This document shows, piece by piece, positions 17,770 to 25,844 of a stretch of DNA of 64,000 bases (position 1 is the stretch's first letter; the number at the start of each line of letters is the position of its first letter). This stretch comes from CALXVA01 sp944392465 (GTDB lineage: Bacteria; Bacillota; Clostridia; TANB77; CAG-508), in the NCBI GenBank assembly GCA_963931155.1, contig OZ006978.1:1633301-1697300 (forward strand), read 5' to 3'. Both the position numbers and the translations under genes were made by a program. Under the pieces are notes generated by a model, which worked only from the letters and a program-made list of their open reading frames with translations, did not search any database and was not told the DNA's origin.

Positions 17770-19428
17770 ATGAAAAAGAGGACTTTGATGATTTCAGCAA
17801 GTTTACTATTCCTATTACTATTTATAATAATAGGAATAGTTATATACATATATCTAGGAACTGATACTTTTAAATCTGATAAAGATTTATTTATAAAACA
17901 TACCTCTCAGTTATTTGAAGAAAATAATTTTATACCAACAGGACTAGCAGAATATTTAAATAAAAAACAAAATCAAATTTATGAAACTAAAGGTACTTTT
18001 AAGATTAATGTAAATTATACTGATCCTTCTATCCAAGAACAAAAAGAAGAGGAAATATATAATAATATGTATATTGACATTGAAGGAAAAGTAGACAAAG
18101 TTTCAAGTAGAGATGAAGTAAATCTTATAGTAAATTATAGTGATAGTGCAAAATTTCCAATTTCATATAAACATGATGGGAATAAAAGTGGAATAAAGAT
18201 AGATGATATATTGCCTAATTATATAGCTAGCAACAGTAATGATATTAATGAGGTATTTGAAGAAATAGACGTGATTGGCGGAACAGATTTTTTAATTGAT
18301 CCAACATATACTCTGCCTATAATCGAGTTAACTAACGATGAAAAAGTATATATTCAAGATGTATATGTAAATAATTTCTTTACTAATTTATCGGAAGACA
18401 AATTTACAATAATAGAGAACACAGATGGTTCTAATTGTTATGAGCTTAATTTAACTTTACAAGAGGCAACTGATATTATATCCCAAACATTACAAACAGC
18501 TAGCCAAGATACTAAAATTATCAATATATTAAATAAAATCTTTAGTTCAAATAATTTAGGAATAACAATTACACCTGATAATATTATTGAGTTGAAAAAT
18601 AGAATTGATAGTGAGAAAATAGAAGATGGAAATTTCAAAGTACAATTAAATGAAAATAATAAAATAATTAATAAAATACGTTTTGAAATTAGTCTTTCTG
18701 ATTCTAACAATTCTGAAAATGAAGATTATATGACTGCTATTGAAATAGTAAAAAATTCAAATAGTTCTGATAATTTATCATATACTGTAAATTATACAAT
18801 AGCAGGAACACAGATTATTTCAACTAGCATTAATTTAGTAGATTATCAAACAAATAATCCGAGTGAAGAAGTAACTATTAGTGTAGGAAATTCAGAAAAT
18901 TCAACATTTAGCTATATGATTAATAATAATTTGACATTTGAAAATCAAATTGCTATAAGTGAATTTGAGGATGCTTCAACAATTGTTATTGATAATTATC
19001 AGGAAAATGAATTAAATAATTTTCTAACACAATATAAAAATAAATTTATTGAGTTTCATAGAAATATGATGACTCAAATTGGTTTAGTTTCATCTGATGC
19101 TCCGTTTTCAAGCATGAGATTATTGCCGATAATTATAGTCGGTTTAGAATCAAGTGGTACTTTGAGAGGATTTTATAGTTATAATGATAGTATAAACAGT
19201 CAAAATTCTAATGACTTAAGTATGAATGATACTTTTAATAGTATTCCAAATGATATGACAACAAGTAATACAACAGAACATGCAAATAGTAGCGATATTT
19301 TTAGCTATGATTTTAATAATACTATTACAAACAATACAAATAATTCATTTGGAACATTTGATACTTCAACATTTAATGAAATGACTAATAACAGTATTGC
19401 AGAACAAACTGTACCTACTGCTCCATAG
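17770..19428 (+). CDS. Anchored extracytoplasmic protein, paralogue B
   Basis: A 552-residue paralogue of the preceding gene, with the same layout: an N-terminal anchor (residues 4-26) followed by LGTDTFKSDKDLF and an Asn/Ser/Thr-rich exported domain. It ends in a low-complexity Asn/Thr tail. An in-frame GTG at 17752 exists, but AAAAAGGGGAAG lies between it and ATG 17770, so 17770 is chosen. The tandem pair suggests gene duplication and divergence, probably of a surface protein co-transcribed from one promoter. Function unknown. Confidence 0.75.
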   Translation: MKKRTLMISASLLFLLLFIIIGIVIYIYLGTDTFKSDKDLFIKHTSQLFEENNFIPTGLAEYLNKKQNQIYETKGTFKINVNYTDPSIQEQKEEEIYNNMYIDIEGKVDKVSSRDEVNLIVNYSDSAKFPISYKHDGNKSGIKIDDILPNYIASNSNDINEVFEEIDVIGGTDFLIDPTYTLPIIELTNDEKVYIQDVYVNNFFTNLSEDKFTIIENTDGSNCYELNLTLQEATDIISQTLQTASQDTKIINILNKIFSSNNLGITITPDNIIELKNRIDSEKIEDGNFKVQLNENNKIINKIRFEISLSDSNNSENEDYMTAIEIVKNSNSSDNLSYTVNYTIAGTQIISTSINLVDYQTNNPSEEVTISVGNSENSTFSYMINNNLTFENQIAISEFEDASTIVIDNYQENELNNFLTQYKNKFIEFHRNMMTQIGLVSSDAPFSSMRLLPIIIVGLESSGTLRGFYSYNDSINSQNSNDLSMNDTFNSIPNDMTTSNTTEHANSSDIFSYDFNNTITNNTNNSFGTFDTSTFNEMTNNSIAEQTVPTAP

Positions 19429-19496
19429 ACTTATATAGATGGGTGTATGGCAAGTGTCGCTAATAAAAAAATTAAATAATAGTTCTAAAACATGAA

Positions 19497-19536
19497 AATA
19501 CAGCATATATATTTAATATATATGTTGTATTTTTTA
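19497..19536 (+). terminator. Terminator after the paralogue pair
   Basis: ATACAGCATATATAT pairs with ATATATATGTTGTAT (G-U pairs allowed) and is followed by TTTTTT. Confidence 0.75.
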
Positions 19537-19542
19537 TTTAAC

Positions 19543-19650
19543 AGGAAAATTCTCCTAAATCCCTATTAAATAAAAAGGCTTTAGGATTTTCTCCTTATGG
19601 TCGGAAACCTAAATCGGCACGAACAAAGGACGACTTCGTCGCTTTGTTCT
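19543..19650 (+). other. Two-hairpin structured element upstream of spoIIIA
   Basis: A GC-richer stretch with two hairpins. The first pairs AGGAAAAT and CCTAAA (19543-19559) with TTTAGG and ATTTTCTCCT (19581-19595). The second pairs GAACAAAG (19621-19628) with CTTTGTTC (19642-19649) around a CGACTTCGTCG inner stem with a TTCG-type loop. It lies just before the spoIIIA operon. I do not recognise a known riboswitch; it could be a repeat element or an RNA. No coding potential was seen in 19429-19720. Confidence 0.45.
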
Positions 19651-19720
19651 GTAACGGAAAACTGAAAAAATAATTATATAAAACTACAATATTGTGTATC
19701 AATTAAAATTTAACTGATGG

Positions 19721-20641
19721 ATGAAAATGGAGGAAACAAGAGAAAAATTGAATAAAGAGAATGAGATACTTGAATATTTTCCAAGTGCAATTAAACAAAC
19801 AATATTAACATATAACAGTAAATTAGAATATCTAGAAGAAATTCGTGTACGCACAAATAGAAACATAATATTAAAAATAGGACAAGAGGAAATCGAACTA
19901 TCATATAAAATATCTTCAAAAGAAGTTTTAGAAATATTACAAAAAATATGTGACAACTCAATTTATACATATCAAAATCAAATATGTAATGGTTTTATAA
20001 CGATTAAAGGAGGACATAGAGTAGGTGTTACAGGAAATGTTGTTTTTAAAGAAGGACAAGTAATAAATATATCACATATCTATAGTTTAAATTTTAGAGT
20101 GGCAAGGCAAATATTGGGATGTAGTAAAGAATTGCTTAATTACATATTAAATATTAAAGATAATACAATTTATAATACTATTATTGTGTCACCACCAGGA
20201 CGAGGTAAAACGACAATATTAAGAGATGCTGTTAGAAATTTAAGCAATGGAATAAATAGTATTGGATTTAAAGGGATAAATGTTGGAGTGGTTGACGAAA
20301 GAGGAGAAATTGCAGCAATGTATAAAGGAATACCTCAAAATGATTTGGGAAAACGAACAGATATTTTAGATAATGTTTCAAAAAATATAGGAATGAAAAT
20401 GCTCATACGTTCGATGAACCCAAAAATAATTGTTGCAGACGAAATAGGAACAAAAGAAGATATTGAGGCAATTAATTATGCTGTTTGTTCAGGGGTAAAT
20501 GGATTATTTACAGCACATGGTAATACATTAAACGATATTATAAATAACCCTATTTTAAAAATATTATTTAATTTAAAGATTATAAAGAAAATAGTTCTCA
20601 TAGAAAAGGATAGAAGTTTGAAATTAATATTTAATCAATAA
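19721..20641 (+). CDS. spoIIIAA: Stage III sporulation protein AA (engulfment-channel ATPase)
   Basis: A 306-residue AAA+/secretion-type ATPase. Walker A is SPPGRGKTT (about 157-165). The motifs VVDERGEIA, RSMNPKIIVADEIGT (Walker B) and VNGLFTAHG are typical of SpoIIIAA. It is the cytoplasmic, mother-cell motor-like subunit of the SpoIIIA-SpoIIQ channel that feeds the forespore during engulfment. It heads the AA-AH operon. The ATG at 19721 has only a weak upstream ribosome binding site (GATGG), so the start is less certain than the identity. A mother-cell sigma-E promoter is expected upstream but was not identified with confidence. Confidence 0.95.
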   Translation: MKMEETREKLNKENEILEYFPSAIKQTILTYNSKLEYLEEIRVRTNRNIILKIGQEEIELSYKISSKEVLEILQKICDNSIYTYQNQICNGFITIKGGHRVGVTGNVVFKEGQVINISHIYSLNFRVARQILGCSKELLNYILNIKDNTIYNTIIVSPPGRGKTTILRDAVRNLSNGINSIGFKGINVGVVDERGEIAAMYKGIPQNDLGKRTDILDNVSKNIGMKMLIRSMNPKIIVADEIGTKEDIEAINYAVCSGVNGLFTAHGNTLNDIINNPILKILFNLKIIKKIVLIEKDRSLKLIFNQ

Positions 20642-20723
20642 ATTTCAATTAAACATAAAGCAATATAATGCTTTATGAAAAAGTGTTTAAAAATATAAAA
20701 AAGTTAAGAAAGGAGGAAGGATT

Positions 20724-21233
20724 ATGTTTTTTATAAAAGTATGTATATTGTTTTTAATCTTCTTAGTCTGCTTATATTCAGGGAAAATAATATCAAGAAA
20801 ATATAGTGAAAGAGTAAATGAGTTAAAAGACATGAAAAATGCACTAAATATGTTTTTAACAAAGATTAGGTTTACATATGAATCAGTTCCAGAAAGCTTT
20901 AAAGAAATAGGAAATAATATAAACGGAAACATAGGAAGAATATTTATAAAATCAGCAGAAGATATGAAAGAAAGGTCTGCTGGTGAAGCATGGGATTTGG
21001 CATTAGATGAGCAATATAACAGTTTTACAAGAGAAGACATAGATATCTTAAAAAAGCTAGGTAGAATGCTTGGAAAAACAGATATAGAAGGACAAATCAG
21101 TGAAGTAAAATTAGTACAAGACTTTTTAAATACACAAATTGAAGAAGCAGAAACAGAAAGACAAAAAAACGAAAAACTTTACAAAACATTAGGAGGAGTT
21201 ATAGGGTTAACTATTGCTATTATATTAGTATAG
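20724..21233 (+). CDS. spoIIIAB: Stage III sporulation protein AB
   Basis: A 169-residue protein with an N-terminal membrane helix (FFIKVCILFLIFLVCLYSG), a helical cytoplasmic or periplasmic middle containing ERVNELKDMKNALNMF and LGRMLGKTDIEGQ, and a C-terminal helix LGGVIGLTIAIILV. This fits SpoIIIAB, which resembles type II secretion GspF-like components. AGAAAGGAGGAAGG precedes the ATG. It is second in the operon, with an 82-bp gap after spoIIIAA. Confidence 0.92.
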   Translation: MFFIKVCILFLIFLVCLYSGKIISRKYSERVNELKDMKNALNMFLTKIRFTYESVPESFKEIGNNINGNIGRIFIKSAEDMKERSAGEAWDLALDEQYNSFTREDIDILKKLGRMLGKTDIEGQISEVKLVQDFLNTQIEEAETERQKNEKLYKTLGGVIGLTIAIILV

Positions 21234-21347
21234 TTTTACATATTTTTATTTTAAATAAATTTGAAAAATAAAAGTTTGTATTAGGATTAGGTAATAAAAA
21301 TAAAAAATATCGACGAAAGCAACATAAAAAAGAAAGGAAAATTTGCT

Positions 21348-21542
21348 ATGAACATAGATTTATTATTTAAAATAGCAGCTATAGGAATTTTAGTAGCTGT
21401 GCTTCACCAAGTACTAGTGAGAGCCGGAAGAGAAGATCAAGCAATGATGACAACTTTAGCAGGTTTAGTTATTGTTCTCACTTTAGTAATAAAAGAAATT
21501 AGTACATTATTTGATTCAGTAAGAACCATGTTTGGACTATAA
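21348..21542 (+). CDS. spoIIIAC: Stage III sporulation protein AC
   Basis: A 64-residue, two-helix membrane protein (IAAIGILVAVLHQVLVRAGRED, then MMTTLAGLVIVLTLVIKEI). This is the usual size and pattern of SpoIIIAC, a channel component. AGAAAGGAAAATTTGCT precedes the ATG. A palindromic repeat cluster begins directly after the stop codon (TAA-TGTCAT). Confidence 0.95.
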   Translation: MNIDLLFKIAAIGILVAVLHQVLVRAGREDQAMMTTLAGLVIVLTLVIKEISTLFDSVRTMFGL

Positions 21543-21690
21543 TGTCATCTTTAGGGACAGGCTCTTTTCTGCCATTTTTGTCACTTTTGGGGACAGGCTA
21601 AATGGGTGACAAAGTTGTCATTTAAAGGGACAGGTTACACTTTTGGGGACAGGTTAAATAAGTGACAAAGCTCGATGACTTGAATGACAA
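21543..21690 (+). repeat. GGGACAGG repeat cluster between spoIIIAC and spoIIIAD
   Basis: Four direct copies of GGGACAGG (21554, 21590, 21627 and 21646) alternate with GTGACAAAG or its complement TTTTGTCAC. The unit starts immediately at the spoIIIAC stop codon. It is non-coding and lies within the presumed operon transcript. The same unit is found at 22.2 kb and 42.5 kb. It has the shape of REP-like elements moved by RAYT-type transposases; no transposase is present in this window. Confidence 0.8.
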
Positions 21691-21758
21691 ACTAGATAAA
21701 TGGAAAGCATGGCGAAAAAATTTGCTATAAAAATTAACAAGAAAGGAAACGGTTCATA

Positions 21759-22145
21759 ATGGATGTTATTAAGGTTATTGGAATAGGACTAATTGCATTA
21801 ATAATTATTGTAATAGTAAGGCAATATAAACCTGAATTCACATTATATGTTTCTTTGCTTGCAGGAGCAAGTATATTACTTTTGGTAATGGACAAACTAT
21901 CTGAAATAATAAATCTATTAACATCTTTATCAAATAAAACAGCTTTAAACAATGAATTTTTGAAATTACTGATTAAAATTACAGGAATAGCATTCTTAAC
22001 AGAATTTGCAGTAAGTATTTGCAAAGATACAGGAGAAACAGCTATTGCAAATAAAGTTGATATGGGAGGTAAAGTTATCATAGTAGCGATGTCGATACCG
22101 ATAATATCTAGTTTGTTAGAAACAATAATAGATGTATTACCATGA
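21759..22145 (+). CDS. spoIIIAD: Stage III sporulation protein AD
   Basis: A 128-residue membrane protein with four hydrophobic helices (IKVIGIGLIALIIIVIV; FTLYVSLLAGASILLLV; a third near ITGIAFLTEFAVSIC; and a C-terminal VIIVAMSIPIISSLLETI). This pattern matches SpoIIIAD, a homologue of SpoIIIAC with extra helices. The CKDTGETAIANKVDMGGK loop is characteristic. GAAAGGAAAC precedes the ATG. It is separated from its operon neighbours on both sides by inserted repeat units. Confidence 0.94.
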   Translation: MDVIKVIGIGLIALIIIVIVRQYKPEFTLYVSLLAGASILLLVMDKLSEIINLLTSLSNKTALNNEFLKLLIKITGIAFLTEFAVSICKDTGETAIANKVDMGGKVIIVAMSIPIISSLLETIIDVLP

Positions 22146-22167
22146 GATAAAAATAAAATACAGCAAG

Positions 22168-22258
22168 TGTGTCCCTGAAAGTGACAAGTTTGGCGTAAAA
22201 GGGACAGGCTAAATGGGTGACAAAGTTGGCAGAAAAGAGCCTGTCCCCAAAACTGACA
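22168..22258. repeat. GGGACAGG palindrome between spoIIIAD and spoIIIAE
   Basis: GGGACAGGCT (22201-22210) pairs with AGCCTGTCCC (22238-22247), with GTGACAAAG-type motifs inside and a CCTGAAAGTGACAAG arm before. It carries an open frame that would extend spoIIIAE by 20 codons (from 22213), but that extension is repeat sequence, not protein. Confidence 0.8.
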
Positions 22259-22272
22259 TGGAAGGAATACAT

Positions 22273-23487
22273 ATGAAGAAGTTAATTTGTTTTATTGTTA
22301 CAATTTTATTAACGATAATTATACTACCAAATGATATATATGCCTTAGAAAAATCAGAAGAAATTGATATACAAAACAATAATAGTATATCTCCAAGGGA
22401 GGATGTGAGTGAAGATGCAATTTTGCAAAGTCAACAAGATAATTTAAACATAGATGATTTTTTAAAAGAAGCGGATGAATATACTAAAGATGTATATCAA
22501 GATTTAGATATGAGTGAATTATTTACTTCTGCAATTTCTGGAGATATCGATAATGAAAGTATTTTAAAAAATATAATGTATTCACTTGGTGGTGAGATTT
22601 TTGATTCTATTACAGTCCTAGGTAGTATTTTAGTTATTATTGTTATACATAGTATTTTAAGAGCAATATCTGAAGGATTGGATAACGAAGGGGTAGCTCA
22701 AATAATATATTATGTTCAATATATACTTATAGTTACACTAATTATGACTAATTTTGTTCAAATAATAGATATAGTAAAAGATTCAATACAAAATCTAGTT
22801 AATTTTATGAATCTTTTGATTCCAATATTAATAACACTAATGATAACTACAGGGAGCATAGTGAGTGCTGGTTTACTTCAACCTATTTTGCTTTTTTTGA
22901 TAACGTTTATGGGAAATTTTATAACAGGAATAATAATTCCGTTAATTCTTGTTTCTACATCACTAGGGATAGTATCTAATATATCGAGCAAAATACAAAT
23001 AAATAAATTGGCGAGTTTCTTTAAAAGTGGGAGCATCTGGATTTTAGGTATAATACTTACAATATTTGTTGGTTTAGTTTCAATAGAAGGAACGTTGAGT
23101 AGTAGTGTGGATGGTGTTACAGCCAAAACTGCAAAAGCAGCAGTTTCAAGCTTTATTCCTGTTGTAGGAAAAATACTAGGAGATGCGGTTGATACAGTAA
23201 TAGGTTGTAGTTCTATATTAAAAAATGCGACAGGTATAGTGGGAATAATTATACTTTTAGGAATAGCGATTATTCCAATAATAAAATTAGTTATTTTGAT
23301 GGTTATATATTATTTAGGCTCCGCTATATGTCAACCAATTGCAGATGAGAAGATAATAAAACTTTTAGAGCAAATGGGAGATACTTTCAAAGTTCTTCTT
23401 GGTGTTATGTGTAGTATATCTGTAATGTTCATAATTGGAACAACATTAGTTATAAAGATTTCAAATAGCGGAATGATGTATAGATAA
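22273..23487 (+). CDS. spoIIIAE: Stage III sporulation protein AE
   Basis: A 404-residue polytopic membrane protein with a signal sequence (MKKLICFIVTILLTIIILP), an exported acidic linker, and then about seven hydrophobic segments. The motifs SILVIIVIHSILRAISEG, LIPILITLMIT and FIPVVGKILGDAVDTVIGC match SpoIIIAE. It is the large permease-like subunit of the engulfment channel. ATG 22273 is chosen because GGAAGGAAT lies just before it and a signal peptide follows. The longer frame from 22213 reads through a palindromic repeat. Confidence 0.95.
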   Translation: MKKLICFIVTILLTIIILPNDIYALEKSEEIDIQNNNSISPREDVSEDAILQSQQDNLNIDDFLKEADEYTKDVYQDLDMSELFTSAISGDIDNESILKNIMYSLGGEIFDSITVLGSILVIIVIHSILRAISEGLDNEGVAQIIYYVQYILIVTLIMTNFVQIIDIVKDSIQNLVNFMNLLIPILITLMITTGSIVSAGLLQPILLFLITFMGNFITGIIIPLILVSTSLGIVSNISSKIQINKLASFFKSGSIWILGIILTIFVGLVSIEGTLSSSVDGVTAKTAKAAVSSFIPVVGKILGDAVDTVIGCSSILKNATGIVGIIILLGIAIIPIIKLVILMVIYYLGSAICQPIADEKIIKLLEQMGDTFKVLLGVMCSISVMFIIGTTLVIKISNSGMMYR

Positions 23488-23514
23488 GTATAAATTATGC
23501 AAAAAGGAGGAGAG

Positions 23515-24168
23515 ATGATTGATTGGATTAGCGATTGGGCAGGCTCGATAATAGTTGCAGTAATAATTGGAACAATAATAGAAATGATTCTTCCAAACGG
23601 AAATAGCAAAAAGTACATAAAAATGGTTATTGGAATATATATTCTATTTACAATAGTATCTCCTGTAATTACTAAATTTACAGGAAACAAATTTCAGATT
23701 TCAGATACTTTTAATTTAGATGAGTACATAGAAGATGCTAAAAATAGTGTAGAAATACATAATACACTAGTAGAAGATAATAATCAAAGTATAAGAGAAA
23801 TATACATATCAGGTATACAGGATGATTTAAAAGCAAAACTTTATTCAAAAGGGTATGAGGTAAATAATATAGAACTTGATGTTTCAAATGATGAAAATTA
23901 TACAATTAATAATATAAAAGTTGAGTTAGAAAAATTAGAAGAAAGTGATGACAAAGAAAATAGTGATACTAATGATATTAATGTTAATAAAATAGAAAAA
24001 GTTGATAAAGTAAAAATAAATTCTAGTAATGTAATTAATGATACAAACAATAATTCTAATAATAAAGAAGAAAAGTCTAATAATTTATCTAGTGGTGAAA
24101 TAAAAAGTATAAAAGAATATTTAAGTGGTATATATGAAGTAAACGAAGATAATATAACTATTAATTAA
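23515..24168 (+). CDS. spoIIIAF: Stage III sporulation protein AF
   Basis: A 217-residue protein with two N-terminal helices (IISWA-like start IDWISDWAGSIIVAVIIG, then MVIGIYILFTIVSPVI) and an extracytoplasmic domain rich in Asn, Asp and Lys. This fits SpoIIIAF. ATG 23515 is preceded by AAAAGGAGGAGAG; an upstream in-frame ATG at 23497 would place that ribosome binding site inside the gene and is rejected. The C-terminus (IKEYLSGIYEVNEDNITI) matches the family's late conserved stretch. Confidence 0.93.
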   Translation: MIDWISDWAGSIIVAVIIGTIIEMILPNGNSKKYIKMVIGIYILFTIVSPVITKFTGNKFQISDTFNLDEYIEDAKNSVEIHNTLVEDNNQSIREIYISGIQDDLKAKLYSKGYEVNNIELDVSNDENYTINNIKVELEKLEESDDKENSDTNDINVNKIEKVDKVKINSSNVINDTNNNSNNKEEKSNNLSSGEIKSIKEYLSGIYEVNEDNITIN

Positions 24169-24170
24169 AG

Positions 24171-24203
24171 AAAGGAGAGTATGATTGTTTAATTAAATCA
24201 TAC
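24171..24203 (+). promoter_or_regulatory. SD/mini-ORF/hairpin leader before spoIIIAG
   Basis: AAAGGAG is followed by a four-codon frame ATG ATT GTT TAA (24181-24192) inside a hairpin with arms GTATGAT (24179-24185) and ATCATAC (24197-24203). The spoIIIAG ATG follows at 24215. The same arrangement, starting with the same ATGATTGTTT, precedes argS at 27057. Confidence 0.55.
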
Positions 24204-24214
24204 AATAAAAGTTT

Positions 24215-24871
24215 ATGTTAAAAGAAAAACTTGATAAATTAAAATTAATGTTTAATAAAAAAAATAACGCGGAAATAGAAGCTGAAGGACCAGTTAATAA
24301 TAAAAGAAAAATAGAAAATTTGGTAGTTTTTTTAGTTATTTTAATAATTACATTAGTAATAATTAATTTTATTTGGAATGATAAAGATGATACTGTAAAT
24401 AATAATCAAACAACTACTTCAAATAAAAAGCTTGCTGAAAAAAATATAAATGAAATGGTTGATGCTAAAGCGAATTCTACAACAAGCAATATAAAAGATG
24501 AACTAGAAGAAATACTAACAAATATAAATGGAGTAGGTAAAGTAAAGGTTATGATAACATATGCAAGTTCAGAAACAACTATTCCTGTATTTAATGAAGA
24601 AAGTTCAGAAGAAAACACTGAAGAAACAGATAGTGAAGGTGGTACAAGAAAGGTTACACAAACAGATGTTAGAAAAGAAGTGATTTATGAAGAAAATGAT
24701 GGTAATAAAACTTTGATTACACAAAAAACTACAAGTCCAGAAATGGAGGGTGCAATTATTACTGCAGAAGGAGCAGACAACATAGATGTTAAAACAAATA
24801 TTATACAAGCGGTAGAAGCGGTAACAGGACTCCCTACACATAAAATTCAAGTTTTTAAAATGAATCTTTAA
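24215..24871 (+). CDS. spoIIIAG: Stage III sporulation protein AG
   Basis: A 218-residue protein with a cytoplasmic lead, one membrane helix (LVVFLVILIITLVIINFIW, about residues 34-52) and an extracytoplasmic ring-forming domain: ELEEILTNINGVGKVKVMITY, then a long insert, and VKTNIIQAVEAVTGLPTHKIQVFKM. That last pattern is the YscJ/FliF-like ring-building motif known in SpoIIIAG. The ATG at 24215 lacks a close Shine-Dalgarno sequence. The ribosome may arrive from the mini-ORF whose AAAGGAG lies upstream, or the hairpin may bring the two together. Confidence 0.94.
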   Translation: MLKEKLDKLKLMFNKKNNAEIEAEGPVNNKRKIENLVVFLVILIITLVIINFIWNDKDDTVNNNQTTTSNKKLAEKNINEMVDAKANSTTSNIKDELEEILTNINGVGKVKVMITYASSETTIPVFNEESSEENTEETDSEGGTRKVTQTDVRKEVIYEENDGNKTLITQKTTSPEMEGAIITAEGADNIDVKTNIIQAVEAVTGLPTHKIQVFKMNL

Positions 24872-24986
24872 AATTGAAAAATAGTTAATTAATTGATTCA
24901 TATATGGTTGTGGCAAAATATGCGAATTTGATATTGAAAATTTTAATTTGTTAATTTCAAATATTTAAGAAAGGATGAATTGTATT

Positions 24987-25715
24987 ATGAAAAATGTACA
25001 TATGAGCTTTAAAAAAAATCAAATTATAATTTTTGTTATAGGCCTTATGGTTATAACAGCAGGCTATTTGAGTTATTCAAATAATTCTACTTATTTAAAT
25101 AGTGTGGAAGCGGGAGCTGTTATTGATTCAGAGCAAACGGCAAGCATAGGTGATGCTAAACTTGTTAGTGCAAATGTGGCAGATGTAAATAGTATTAATC
25201 ATAACATGATAGAGACAGAAAATGTATCCGATGGAAACAATTTAAACGAAAATATTACAAACAATATACAAGTAATTGATAATATAAATAATGAAACAAA
25301 TGATAAAATATCTGATAAAAAAGATAGTGAAGCAATAGATACTTCAAATAATGTTATAGAAGGAGATAGTTATTTTGCAAATTCAAGACTTGAAAGAAAT
25401 ACAATGTATTCACAAACAATAGAAACTTATCAAAAGATTTTGGATAATTCTAATGTGAGTGAGGCACAAAAAAAGAGTGCAGAAAAAGAAATAACACGAC
25501 TTAATAATGAACAAAATGGTATTATGATTGCAGAGAATCTAATTAAAACAAAGGGAATTGAGGATTTGGTTATATTTGTAAATAAGAATAGTATTAATGT
25601 TATAGTAAAAGGAAAAGAACCTAGTAAAGCTAAGATTGCACAAATGCAGAATATTATAACAAGGGAGTTAGAAGCGGATATAGCAGATATACATATTATG
25701 AATAAAGGAAATTAA
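24987..25715 (+). CDS. spoIIIAH: Stage III sporulation protein AH
   Basis: A 242-residue protein with an N-terminal helix (IIIFVIGLMVITAGYLSY) and a C-terminal domain (SRLERNTMYSQTIETYQKIL, SVNVIVKGKE-like stretch, and AKIAQMQNIITRELEADI) typical of SpoIIIAH, the mother-cell partner of forespore SpoIIQ. An in-frame ATG at 24975 sits directly on the ribosome binding site AAAGG, so ATG 24987 is preferred. It is the last gene of the operon, and a terminator follows. Confidence 0.94.
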   Translation: MKNVHMSFKKNQIIIFVIGLMVITAGYLSYSNNSTYLNSVEAGAVIDSEQTASIGDAKLVSANVADVNSINHNMIETENVSDGNNLNENITNNIQVIDNINNETNDKISDKKDSEAIDTSNNVIEGDSYFANSRLERNTMYSQTIETYQKILDNSNVSEAQKKSAEKEITRLNNEQNGIMIAENLIKTKGIEDLVIFVNKNSINVIVKGKEPSKAKIAQMQNIITRELEADIADIHIMNKGN

Positions 25716-25763
25716 AATAATTTTATCTAAATATTGCTGAAATAGGTAATAATTCTAGAAAAG

Positions 25764-25789
25764 TTACAACAAAATGTTGTAATTTTTTT
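25764..25789 (+). terminator. Terminator of the spoIIIA operon
   Basis: TTACAAC (25764-25770), loop AAAAT, GTTGTAA (25776-25782) and then seven T. It is a compact intrinsic terminator. A TATAAT at 25799-25804 just after it may be the -10 box of the next gene. Confidence 0.85.
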
Positions 25790-25844
25790 ATTTATTGGTA
25801 TAATATTATATGTATAATTATAAACAAAAGAAAGGGAGATTAGT

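Noticed and set aside
22213..22272. N-terminal 20-codon extension of SpoIIIAE
   Set aside because: It is read from a palindromic GGGACAGG repeat. The signal peptide and ribosome binding site place the start at 22273.
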